A stretch of 64,000 nt of DNA. It comes from Isoperla grammatica (Eukaryota > Arthropoda > Insecta > Plecoptera > Perlodidae). The notes beneath the pieces were generated by a model that saw nothing but the letters and a program-made list of their open reading frames with translations, did not search any database and was not told the DNA's origin. Both the position numbers and the translations under genes were made by a program. This document shows positions 53,399-64,000 of the stretch, piece by piece (position 1 is the stretch's first letter; every line of letters starts with the position of its first letter). The stretch spans positions 26,340,303-26,404,302 of the forward strand of contig OX246738.1 in assembly GCA_945910005.1 (NCBI GenBank). The letters run 5' to 3'.

Positions 53399-53810
53399 CT
53401 TCCATAGCTGTTATACTTCCCGACATTGTTGAATGTCGTGCAGTGTGCGCTGCTAAGATTTTCCGTTGTCATTTCGTCTAGTGTTTTCCACGCGGTCAGC
53501 AATAGAAATGTAATTCCAACCTCTAAAACTTGTCAGATCGCATTTAAATTAGTATATTCGTGTCCGGAAAAATCTTTATAAAAATATGTCTCTCTCACAT
53601 TTTGCCACCATTATGTTTCAGAAAAATATTTTTCAGTAACTATAGTGTAACTTTGTAACTTCTCTACCAATTTGGTCATAAACCAATGCACATTCAATCC
53701 ACATCGATACTTGTTGATGGTCCAACCAACTTGATCGGACTTGCTGTACGACCGCTATTGCGAGACAAAAAAAAACTATGTGCCATAAGAGAACAATGGA
53801 TACGCTTGGT
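53399..53810 (+). repeat. Dispersed repeat, copy 4 (diverged)
   Basis: It shares 'gctgttatacttcccgacat', 'gtgtaactttgtaacttc', 'cattcaatccacat' and 'gtgccataagag' in order with 87-750. Internal deletions and many substitutions mark it as an older copy. Confidence 0.75.
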
Positions 53811-55254
53811 TCACCCTTTAAATTAGTTTCTTATTGAAATGACAATCGTAACAATTACAATGTTTCTCCGTTTTAAATGCACTGTTTAGCTGATAAAAAA
53901 ACATTCCGCGTACGAATCACGTTTCCAATATCCTGAAACATTCCCAATCCCCCTAAGTCTACGAGATGGTAAAATCTTGTCTGCGACAATTTGACAAGCC
54001 ACACGGAGTAACTGTGATATTTAATTTGGAATTTATATTGTATAAATTCCATGTTATTTTGCAAATGATTGTGGTGTGAAATGGTGCATATTAATCGTAG
54101 TTTCGGGTTGTTTGGTAATTTTTTGTCGTTGTTATTTATTATAATTTGATAGATCACGCAATTCCCTCTTCACAATTTTAATAGCTTAAATATACTTGTG
54201 GCGCCACTGGTTCTTATATCTGTCCATGTGGTTTCCACAGCGGGGTGAGATGAAGCCTTTATACTTTAATACATTTATTTGAACTGGGAATATTATTTGT
54301 TGAATAGTTGTCACGGAATTGATGGCTGCAATGTCCACTGGATCTGTGCTTCACACCATTGGAAGTGTAGTGATCACTGATCTTGTGGAATTACTACCTC
54401 TCCTAGAGTTCCCAACATTGTTTAGTAGTCACCCAGTTACCAAACATAACCTTCGTGTGCTCCATCTTTGTTCGGAAACTGTTTATACGCAACCTCTCGC
54501 CGATCACACGGGTCGCGGTATCTTATTTTTTAATTAGTTTAACTATATGTAACTATTTTTAACTGAAAATGGAAGATATTTTTGTAAACGTATAGCCGTA
54601 AATAGACTGGACAAGACATGGGTCACGTACCCTTCCAGCTATCTACAGTCAAAAGCAGGTATTTGCAAGGGACCGAATCACCCCTCACAACACATGTAGT
54701 GCGCGCATCCACGTTGTGCTGACCTCTACACGCACCCACGGGACGGGACCGCTGGGAAGATTGACAGCTCCCTCCTCAGTCCTCATTCCGCCAACCTTGC
54801 ACCGACTTCGTCGCTCAATTTGTTAAACGAAAAACAAAAAAGCCCTCCCACAAGTGGCCACTTTGTGTGTCCTCGCAAGGCCAAGAACTGATCCATTTAT
54901 CCACACAATAAATCAATTGAAACACAGAAATCAGTAATATAGGCCGGGGCCAATGAAAGGTTTAACACGGGACAAATTGCAAAAGTTTTGTTTCTAAACA
55001 TTATACAGTTTTTGCGCTGAATACGCCTACATAAAATCTACCTCAAAAATCTGATAGGAACTTAACTAAGGGAATATTCCACATTTCCCGATATTGTTTC
55101 GATCATATGTGAAATAGATAGGCCCTCGTCTACAAATCTGGCAATTCATACGATTCATACTTCAAAATGTCACAGGTTAATTCTTATAACATTACAAAGT
55201 TTGAAGTTTTTCCTTTCCCGGGCTTTTATCTTAAAACGTATGGTTACGTTATCA
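53811..55254. other. Intergenic or intronic, nothing firm
   Basis: A 72-codon frame at 54319-54537 (+) has no recognised domain. A GC-richer patch lies at 54600-54850 without a gene signature. Confidence 0.35.
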
Positions 55255-55335
55255 GATCCCCTACCGCAAATCAGTTTAGTTACTGAGTGGGTAGACTCTA
55301 AATGTGAATTTATTTTATTTATTTATTTATTTAAT
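55255..55335 (+). repeat. Short repeat with (TTTA)n tail, second + copy
   Basis: It reads 'gcaaatcagtttagttactg', then 'agtgggtagactctaaatg' and a TTTA tail, matching 12993-13074. Confidence 0.75.
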
Positions 55336-55763
55336 ATCGTAAAAGATATTGTTGGATCATAGGTTCTGGTTACGTCATAACTGACTGAGCATAATGAATT
55401 TGCCAATCACCGTCTTGCAACACTAAACACAAATATCGAAAAACAACGTATTCATTGTTTTCCAATCTCTTCACAAAATTTCTATGAAACCTATTATTCA
55501 CTGAAATAATGTTACATTTTTTTACAACTAATCATGCCAGTGGTGAAAATCACATGGATCCTGTATCGAAACAAACAAAGATAGAACCAAAGTCTCGTCG
55601 GTTTAGTATACTCTAATAGCAACATCAATTATAACACGAATGTTCAGCTAGTATGAAATATCACACAATACAATTGTAATTGTATCAATAACAACGCAAA
55701 TTAACTAATAAAATAGTAGCTACACTCACACAGTTTTATAGCATAGTCAAGAATTCAAAACAC
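55336..55763. other. Nothing recognised
   Basis: AT-rich sequence without supported features. Confidence 0.4.
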
Positions 55764-55817
55764 AGTAATTGAATCATGGACTTATAATTGTAACCTTCGA
55801 AGTCCATGATTGAATTG
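55764..55817. repeat. 17-bp inverted repeat
   Basis: The arms around AATCATGGACTT and AAGTCCATGATT form a near-perfect stem with a ~17-nt loop. No known RNA family. Confidence 0.75.
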
Positions 55818-56628
55818 ACCACACTAAATTGTTAAAATGAAACAGTGCTAATCTATTATTTATATTTTATTGTTATTTGTTTATTAATCAAACAATACAA
55901 AAAAGTAAACGTTTTGTATTATGTTAGAATAGATTCAACTACTTTATAGTTTAATCTCGGTGTAATTAATAATTTACTGTCAGTTCCAATAATGAGTATA
56001 TGTATACATTATCATTTCCCCATGCTTAATAATTGTTTGAGAATTATTAAGCGAATCTTAATGCACACATATGACGTCATCCCTTCTAACATTTGATAAC
56101 ATTGCAGAGTGTTAGTCTAAGGAGGTAAAAATGTCCCATACTATGTTTGCGAGCAAAAGATAACATTCAGCGATTACTGCAAGACGATGTGAGCATGGAC
56201 TCAATAGCACACAGTACATTTACCTTTATAATCACTGACATTTACAGATAATTTTAAACATTTTTTTCTTCCCTGCGATCGGAGTTTTATTTTCAAACGT
56301 TTTTATTTAGGTAAACACGTTTGTGAGTTTCCTATCATTGAGTAAACGTCTTGAATCGATATAGACGAAGAATTTGATGCAAGGAATGATGAAAGTTAGT
56401 GAAAATTTTAACGTACTTATAGTATCAACTTTATCTCCCGTTAGATTTGTATACGAATTAAGTTTGCTCACACGGGCATTTAAAAACGACGCTTTTAAAT
56501 GATTTGGAATATGAAACAACGATTTTTCCGTCATCGACAAGAATATATGATTAACGTCGATTATGTGCTAGTTTACCTCTGTTGCAAATTTTAGGGGTAA
56601 AGAGACATAAACTTCTATGTGTAGTGAG
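55818..56628. other. Nothing recognised
   Basis: AT-rich sequence without supported genes up to the transposon at 56629. Confidence 0.4.
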
Positions 56629-57388
56629 CAGTGGTGTAGTGCCAAATTTACCAGTACGTATACGCTTCAGTGTTGCTGGAGGGACACCTCTTTCCCAAAA
56701 AAAAAGCATGGGGGTTTGGGGGGCCGAGCCCCAGCCCCAACAATAGCGCCGCAGGCGATTTGAAAAAATCAGGCTTTTTTTAGAGTGTATTTTGAGCGTT
56801 TTAGAAAGCAATACAGGACTGAATGCAATAGCGAAATACTGCAAGTTTTGTAGTGCAAAACCAGAAAACCACCAAAAATAGTTGGAACACTGACGAGAAT
56901 TGTTTAGTAATACGTTTTGGGGCTTGGGAAGTGGTTTAGCGACACACGCTGCCCGTGGCCCGTATCGGTATAGCTGTTGATACGTGAGCACGTCTGGACA
57001 GCAGATGTGTTGTAAATTAGACTTTGCAATATGTTATACCAAGGAGGATAGTTGTATCCCGCTTGATGCTGTATTAGCGGGACACGGGACTTGAATTTCG
57101 GGACTGTCACGCCGAAAGCGGGACGTATGGCAACCATATCCCAGACCCAGGGCCTTTGAGGATTTGAGGCCTTGTGACAAATGCCAAAGCAGAGAGCACA
57201 ATTTTACCAACGGAGAAAAGCTGACAATTGCGAATAATGTGTCCGTCATTCGAGGCATGTTACGACCGTATCATTGCGTATCACTCGTATCATAACCAAA
57301 ACCAGTGTGTATACGAAAGTTTTTTAGCCGGAGCAGTGTGTATAGTGTATACGGCGTATACGCCCGTATACGCACCACTACACCACTG
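56629..57388. mobile_element. Non-autonomous hAT-like element (760 bp) with perfect 8-bp TSD
   Basis: It is flanked by the perfect 8-bp direct repeat GTAGTGAG (56621-56628 and 57389-57396). The termini are CAGTGGTGTAGTG and its exact inverse CACTACACCACTG, the CAGTGG start common in hAT elements. GTATACGC-like words are repeated near both ends, probably transposase binding sites. Open frames inside (for example 56551-56991, minus) cross the element border and show no transposase domain. Confidence 0.9.
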
Positions 57389-57396
57389 GTAGTGAG

Positions 57397-58589
57397 GATT
57401 ATGTGCAGTGAGGAGTAGGCCTATGTGTTACGCCCCCGACCGACCCAATAATACTATATACTGTATTTAGCTTGCTTGCTACTATGATTCGCAATTTCAC
57501 TTCTTAAATTCATACTATAATCAGTTAGAACACAGTACTTTGAACTTTCACATCAATCTAAAATGGTATTCTTCAAAATCTATTTTTTACATTCCAATTA
57601 AAACTTATTTACATGATTGACTTAAGGCCCACCCACATTGAAAATTAGCAGTAACAGTAACGTTAGAATTAAGGTTTTGGGCACTCCCATTGGCTGATGA
57701 GAACCCAAGGTCATTGCTTACTACGGCAGTAGCAGTAGCACAGAACTTTGCAAACTCCATACTTAGCGCAGTACCGTAACTCTGCAGTAAGAATGAACCA
57801 ATCAGCGATGTGTATTCAAAATCACGTGATGCTATAGATATTTTCATATTCATTTATATGTATTGTATGTAATGTAAGTAATTGTGTAACAATACTGAAT
57901 GTAAAAATAAATGAATACATAAATAAATAAGGTTAGGTTCTTCATTTAAGCGGGCAAACTCTGATAGGTGACGTAGGAAATTAAGTTCTAATGTGGATAG
58001 CCGTCGAAAACGTTACGGTACGGTGTTAAGTTACGCTAATGTTAATTAGCGGATGAGCTAATGAGATAATGGATGAGCCTTTATTGTTTGTCCCTTGATA
58101 GTTTGTTACGCTTCTGGCATTTATGCATTTTCTATTTTGAATATGAAAGTTAATACGAACATCAGAACATTTTCTTCAAAAGTTAACCAGCACAACTCAT
58201 TTAGCATCTCATGTATAGGTGTTATAGTTCAGTACATTTAGAATACAGCGCATCGCTTTGTTGCGATTCATGTCATTAATTAAGTTTCCGTTCCAAGTTA
58301 GCGTGTGGCGAGGCTCACGAGGGCTGCGTGCGGCAGAATATTAGGAAACCATGCATCCTATCAAATTAATTGTGCAATTTTTTCGATCAAATCAAAGATG
58401 ATAATATAACGTTTCATTCTACAGTGAAGTGACATGACACGCAATCAAATATTCTGATTGTCAAAACTTGGCCATAGATCCAAGAAAATATCTTGAGAAT
58501 GCTTGAAGATGTTGAAACATAAGTGATAACTATCATCAGCTAAACAACGAATTTAAAGACTTTTAAATATTGTAATTATCACCATTGTT
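57397..58589. other. Nothing recognised
   Basis: No supported gene in about 1.2 kb of AT-rich DNA. Confidence 0.35.
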
Positions 58590-58970
58590 ATTTATGTACG
58601 GAAACGACAAAAACGACGGAAAATAGGAGCAGCGGAGAAGGAACGTAGGTCTAGCAGGTGTGATCGAAAGAGTGCGGAATGTGAAGATCAGGAAAGAATT
58701 AGAGGTAAAGAGCCTAAAATTCAAGTGAGGAAAGGGAAGGCTTGGATGGTTCGGACACCTGAAAAGGATGAGTGCAGAGAGGATGCCGATGAAGATGCTG
58801 GGGACAACCTGAGAAGATCAGGAAGACCAAGGCTAAGATGGGAAGACGTGATTTGCTAAAACGAAAAGATTCGTGGGTGGAAGTACAGCAGGAAGAGTGG
58901 TGAGAAAACAGGAAACTATGGAGAGAACTTGTGGAGAGATTGGAAGCCATTGAAGTAAGTAGAGATCTCA
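58590..58970 (+). pseudogene. LINE reverse transcriptase C-terminal relic
   Basis: Frames read RNVKIRKELEVKSL, then GRLGWFGHLKRMSAERMPMK, then after a frameshift RSGRPRLRWEDVI. 'LRWFGH-x-x-RM', a 'G-R-P-R-x-R-W' box and the preceding 'IR-x-EL' helix occur in this order after the reverse transcriptase domain of many LINE polyproteins. A stop near 58720 and a shift of frame near 58810 show it is dead. The rest of the element was not found. Confidence 0.75.
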
Positions 58971-61047
58971 GAGGATCAAGTCTAGAGCAAGATAAAGAAA
59001 GGTGGGACTGGGAAACGTCAGTCAGAAGCGTCAGAAGCGTTTTTTGTTTCTTTAGCTATAGAAGACAGGCGATAGTTGCGCGCAAAGAGATCCTTGCTGT
59101 GGTAGAAACTAGAAAACCCCCTGTGCCCATAGCGCACGAGGAAAGGCCAGGGAATCCACATTTGGGCACAGTAGGACGTGTAGCATAACTTATAAATAGT
59201 CGAAATATTTTAATATTTATATCTATTGCTATTAAAATGATTCATGTAAATGGTTGGTCCGCACATAAGGACTAAATTAAGTGTTTATTTCCTAAGTTAT
59301 AGCTACCATTTTATAGTTCGTGTTTTGTTACGTCTGACATCGTATATGAATTATGAGAGATAATTCCCGTGAAGGTGTGAAGTGTTTAGATCTCCTTAGG
59401 GTTTTATTGCGGCTATTATCGTGCAGACCGACAGTCACCAAGAAGGGAAACTGAACCCATATCTGGACTGGCTTCAGGTATAAGAGTTTCGTCAACTGTT
59501 GAGTTGCATGACTTATCTGCACGAAGGTGGTACGTTCTGCATGCTAGTTAATGGCGAGGTGTTGCTCGGAGCCCCCAGGCCGGGCAATTACTCTCCCAAC
59601 ACCTCGGATAATGAAAACATTGGAAAACGCAAAGTTTTCAAACATATGAAAGTCAGAAATTCGTTTTTTTTTTTTTTGTAAAAGAAAGTATATGATTACC
59701 CATTGCGTATTCTAAGGAATGCAAACCTGAACGTAAAAGTGTGAAATGTAGGCTTTCTGACTATTTCTTACTCAATTAGACAGTCATGAAAATAAACTAC
59801 AGTCTTATAGGGCGTGTTATGTGTTATTCTTGACAGCCTGCTATTAGTGATGAATTAGATAGGTGTGAAAAACATGCATCGGACTAATACTAACCAGCAG
59901 GTTATATATACAACTGCAATTACGTCCAATAGAATTAGTAGCTTTTCTCAGATCCGAGCGAGGAGGCCTCGGGCGTTTATAATAAGCGTTCGTTTACCTA
60001 CACAACGCCATTCCTTGCTCTCGTTTCACACAAATTAACTATGACACTCATACGTATCATGCGATCGTGTATGACTATAATTTATTGAAGTTATTGATTT
60101 ATTAGAAGTAAACTGAAGTATGGGTGTTGAAAATAATGTGTACGTACGTCAGACGTTCAGACTAAACACTGTCACCTTGGTTTCTTTCGACAGAAACCAG
60201 ACTATTACTTCCAGCACGCGTTCAACAGAATGTTTGTCACCTAGCTTTACAACAAGCATCAAATCTTACACACTTACACCTGTAACACTAAAGCTAGCAC
60301 CGTGTAGAGCGCATTCAAACAAAGTGTGAACCCTATTCGTTTAAATCGTACACCACAAATCTTTAAGTACCCTAATTTAAAAAAAAAAAAACTACGTAAA
60401 TTTGCTACTTGAGCGACCAATGAATAACGTCTGCAGATGAACGTTTATGCGCATTCATACATATCCATGCACACCATATTCCCCCCCCCCCCCCCCCCCT
60501 CCCCTCATACTATGAAGTATATAGTAGAAATACGGCCGATTATTGTGGATTGATTTCATGGTTCCAATCACGATAATCGTATGATTTTATTTCTTCTCCC
60601 CGAAAAGGTGAATTTTCTATTGAGCCCAACGAATTCTCCATCCATGGTTCACACAAGATCAAAACTCCCGTTCGGCCCCTCAAAATAGACTAGACGCATT
60701 CTGGTGGCAAGAAAATAAACTACTATAAGGATGAGTTTATCTGTCAATTGTTCATTGTTGCTTTATTGTTAAATCATCAATGGCGCAGATAAGGGTGTTG
60801 CTTAGCAGTGCTACAGTATCGAATATTGAAATTTAATTGTCATTGAAAAACGCGATTTTATCGCGATGTTTTTATCTTACGATAATCGAATTTAATTTGA
60901 AAATCCCTAGGACATAGGTTTGTGATATAATAATTCATCCTGATCTCTCGAGTCACCTGTGGCTGGGTCAAGAGACTGTTTGGTGTTCTGGTGTATTGTG
61001 GATTAAGTCAACATTTCAATACGAAATTCGATTCAATGGACTGATGT
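58971..61047. other. Nothing firm; one C tract
   Basis: No supported gene. A T tract at about 59664-59678 and a C tract at about 60481-60499 are the only structures noted. The Ser/Thr-rich frame at 60120-60329 has an in-frame acceptor-like cgacag, but its phase does not fit the exon at 48816. Confidence 0.35.
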
Positions 61048-61117
61048 GCCTCGTTGGTCTAGTGGATTTATTCTTGCTTCTAATATAGATGGTCTGGGTC
61101 GATTCCCGGTTCGGGCG
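61048..61117 (+). tRNA. tRNA-Pro-like pseudogene with CTA anticodon
   Basis: The sequence GCCTCGTTGGTCTAGTGG continues like an animal tRNA-Pro 5' half, with an A box (TGGTCTAGTGG) and a B-box-like GGGTCGATTCC one base off consensus. The loop TTCTAAT places CTA at the anticodon, which would read UAG. Two acceptor-stem, one T-stem and at least two anticodon-stem pairs are broken, so it is probably a pseudogene or SINE head. A long T run follows immediately, fitting a polymerase III terminator. Confidence 0.55.
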
Positions 61118-61133
61118 TTTTTTTTTTTTTTTT
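61118..61133 (+). terminator. T run after tRNA-like sequence
   Basis: An uninterrupted run of T directly after the tRNA-like body, the normal polymerase III stop signal. Confidence 0.55.
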
Positions 61134-61238
61134 TCTTTTTAGCTACCTACTATATATTATAATATGATACTGGTGTACAATGTGCACGCGCCTAAACATG
61201 CCGTTATAGCAAAGAGGCTCACAATAAAGTATATATAT

Positions 61239-61315
61239 GTCCCCCACTGAAAATCAATTCTTGTAACTGAGCATACGTATAGGCTATAAATACAAATGTA
61301 TTTATTTACTTATGT
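61239..61315 (+). repeat. Short TTTA-tailed repeat, diverged copy
   Basis: It starts TCCCCCACTGAAAATCAA and ends in TTTA-rich sequence, like 12993-13074, with more changes in the middle. Confidence 0.55.
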
Positions 61316-62744
61316 GTATGCATGCATCCATGCAGGGGTCACCGCACTGCTAATAGTTCCGACTGAACGTCGTACAAACAAATCAGTTGCATTATGATTG
61401 AGTGATGTGGCAACCGACAGTGCATCTATGTAGTTCCCACGTTGCACAAGTTTCGTTGCAAAATCGCACGAAACATAAATATACAGATTAGTCGTCGGTA
61501 ACTATGGGTTTCTGTCTGTGCGAACGGTGCAGACTCCCTTCTACTCCCATTTTAGTTGTGAGTAATTGTTTCTAATGCATATCCCACCCAATAGTAATTG
61601 ACGTTCTACAAGTACTACGACACTAATTGCGCTAATGCATTGCCAAAAAGCCCAAACTAATTCCAACGTGTCTGGACACGTTTCCTGTCTGCAACGAAAC
61701 AATACTATTGTTGAATATAGTTCACACTGGACGATCGGTATGGTTTACTCTTTTCCCACAGCCTGTCTCAGTCTTGTCACACTTAAGTTATGTTCACCAA
61801 TGGCATTTGACCTTTTGCAGCCTAGTAAAATTGTACTAAAAAAACAGAATGTGCTGAAAAAGGTCGCAAAATTTTGAAAACATTAACCATGAACTGTTGA
61901 TGTATGTGTACAAAATTTCAGGTTGATATTTTCAGTTCATATTTATTAAATTTTCAATTCTTCATTATATAGTGCCCCTTGAAAGCTAATTTTCATGAAC
62001 TTACCCCTATGCGGATTTTGGATGTTATGGAGCTCATTATTCCGGTAAATGATGCCATAAAACTTTCTGTTGCAATTTGATTTGGTTTTAGTCGATTATC
62101 GACGAAATTTGCCAACGACGCAACACTCGCCAAACTCCAGATAAAGTTGTGTGGTGTAATCTTGCTTTAGCCTAATGAATGGCCAATGTTTTCTATGTTA
62201 ATCCCACCGCAGCACGCCAACTCAAAGCAGGTTTAACAGGGAATCGAATATCAATTAAGAGCTCGATGAGTAGATTAGCTATTTGAACTGACACAAGTTG
62301 AAATGGAAAATAAGACGTTGACACTATTCAATGTCAAGTTGTATACCTATATATACATAATCGCATATTTATGTAATCAACCCAGATTACACCAAAACTA
62401 AAATCGAGTTTAGTTAAAAACCGCGTGACATGACACTAACGTTTTTAAGTTATATTATCTTGAGAGCGCCATACAATAAAATTGTTCGGTTACCGAATTG
62501 TGGTTTTTCATAAACACTAAAAAAACTAGATTTAAAACCATTAAAAAAATGTATTATTACGGTTGTCATTGGTGATGCCAAATAATTTAAATTAAGTATA
62601 TATTCAGTCAGTACACAAAAGGAAGATGTTGAAAGCGTTGTGTGCGGAGAAATATTTTATGTGGACCTATTAGCTAGGCTACAGCCTAAAACACATCATA
62701 CTGAGTTATACATAGGAAGTGCCAACCCAACAAACATGATACTG
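61316..62744. other. Nothing recognised
   Basis: No supported gene. The frame at 61635-61877 has no domain or splice support. Confidence 0.35.
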
Positions 62745-63085
62745 CGGGACCCGTGCGGGAAAGTCAAGGGATGTGCGGGTTAACTGCTGGAAACGGGAAG
62801 ATCTTGGATGTGCCGGTCAGGGCCTGCGAGGGAAGGCTTAGGGACGTCCCGCATCTGGGAAACTCACGGGATATCCCTCACGGGAAGCGCGAGGGAATGT
62901 TAAGGGATGTCCCTGTCTGGGAAAGTCACGGGACGTCCCGTACGGGAAGCGCTTGGGAATGATAAGGGGCGTCCCGTGTATGGGAAAGTCACGGGACGCC
63001 CTACACTGGAAGCGCGAGGGAAGGGTAAGGGACGTCCCGTGTACGGGAAAAACATGGGATAACCCACATAGGATCCCGCGAAGAA
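62745..63085 (+). repeat. Degenerate 63-bp minisatellite rich in GGGACGTCCC
   Basis: About five imperfect copies of a 63-bp unit, each with GGGACGTCCCG (a palindrome core), 'gggaaagtcacggga' and 'gggaagcgcgaggg'. The unit is a multiple of three, so frames of 70-80 codons are open on both strands by construction. Base composition is much richer in G and C than the surroundings. Confidence 0.85.
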
Positions 63086-64000
63086 AGGGCAAGATTTGGA
63101 AAAGATGTTTTTGTTACGTACGTCCGGGTTAACCATATAATTCTTTGTTCTTTATCTTTATCTTTTGATTGACGATAGATACCAATGATTTATTCGAGTA
63201 TTTATTCGCTCTATACCACATTCAAAATTCCATTCACAAGTTAAAGTCCTTCATAACCATGAATAAGTAAATAAATGTATTAATAAAACCCATTTTATAT
63301 TTCTAATAAATCCAAGTAGTTACAGAAATGGGAGTTGTTGGTAGTTAGGGGGACTACTGGTTAGTAGTTGATAGTATACTTTCTAGAAATGTATTGTTTA
63401 TTATTTTTTCCTGATTTGGCTTTCGATGGTTTTGATATGGTACGTTACATCAAATAATAACGTTTTATGAATGGTATTACGATACGTCACAGTGATAATC
63501 AAAAACTTACTGATGATCGAATTGAGAAGATGAAGTAGTCTAAATGAAGTTCTTAGATAAGGTAAGTATGAAACTATGAATACTATTATGATAATGCTGT
63601 TTATGTGAAAATTGTGTTTCGTAATGACAACGGGATAGGGGGAGGGATTTATACCTGTTTTGAGTGTTTTCCAGAAATATTTAAAATGACAGATGTTACA
63701 TAGAATCAATGGATTTTAAATAGGCTAGCTGGTAATCACTCGTCTGCAACTATCTATTGTATTTGTATTGGTTCTTCATTTACAGATAAGACAACAAACC
63801 AATTAATTGAATTCAATGAACGATTTGAAGATTACAAAGTTTCCATGTATTATTGTAAAAATGTGTCGCTGAAGCTTAATTTCAAATTTAGCAACATCAT
63901 GCACCTGACATTATAGCCAACTGTTATACCTCATATCTATACAATATGAGTATGATATACATTATAGAAGTGGTAATAAATAAGGTAAAAAGTAACTTTT
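63086..64000. other. Right edge; one doubtful exon
   Basis: AT-rich. After an acceptor ttacag at 63785, a phase-1 frame runs 42 codons to a stop at 63915, beginning KTTNQLIEFNERF. It would fit the donor at 48861 across a 15-kb intron, but it is AT-rich and has no recognised domain. Confidence 0.2.

Noticed and set aside
60120..60329. Ser/Thr-rich frame as a mucin exon of the second gene
   Set aside because: The acceptor phase does not match the donor at 48861, and there is no convincing donor downstream.

Overview
This is animal (metazoan) nuclear DNA from a large, AT-rich, intron-rich, repeat-rich genome. GT-AG introns, a secreted C-type lectin gene, tRNA-derived SINEs, LINE relics, hAT-like transposons with 8-bp target duplications and very long (AAT)n/(TC)n microsatellites all point to an invertebrate. 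Recurrent TAGGCCTA-like words and a mucin/sushi/lectin gene would suit a marine deuterostome such as an echinoderm or hemichordate, but this is an impression and I cannot name the species. Nothing looks bacterial or viral.

Only one gene can be assembled with confidence. It lies on the + strand between 23118 and 37224. A signal-peptide exon (23118-23159) and a short linker exon (25026-25112) lead to a six-cysteine, sushi-like exon (31500-31737). A 912-nt Thr-rich mucin exon follows (32473-33384), carrying 14 perfect copies of a 24-bp repeat. The gene ends in a C-type lectin-like domain split over exon 5 (33931-34146) and a last exon. Two last exons of identical phase are present: 6a (35107-35270; QPD motif) and 6b (37046-37224; QPV). 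The gene can therefore encode two secreted lectins of 552 or 557 aa that differ only in the ligand-binding half. This is the most interesting coding observation in the window. A second signal-peptide-like first exon starts at 48816 (+), and its downstream exons are not resolved. A possible minus-strand terminal exon lies at 39616-39698.

Layout. 0-23 kb is intergenic, with a dispersed ~670-bp repeat in tandem, a 147-bp palindromic MITE, SINE copies, LINE relics, hAT-like elements and simple repeats. 23-37 kb is the lectin gene. Its intron 1 holds a hAT-like element with an 8-bp duplication. Its intron 2 holds a 5.1-kb foldback element with ~1.7-kb inverted arms that ends only 38 bp before exon 3, with two nested MITEs in one arm. 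36-42 kb is dominated by (AAT)n tracts and SINE/LINE tails. 42.5-48.6 kb is a 6.1-kb satellite of about 67 units of 91 bp. It is purine-rich on the + strand and almost stop-free in all three minus frames, and it ends ~200 bp before the second signal-peptide exon. 49-64 kb holds a 51-bp minisatellite, more repeats, a 760-bp hAT-like element with a perfect 8-bp duplication, a LINE reverse-transcriptase tail, a tRNA-Pro-like pseudogene with a CTA anticodon, and a 63-bp palindrome-rich minisatellite.

Most open reading frames over 60 codons here are chance or repeat products and are not listed as genes.
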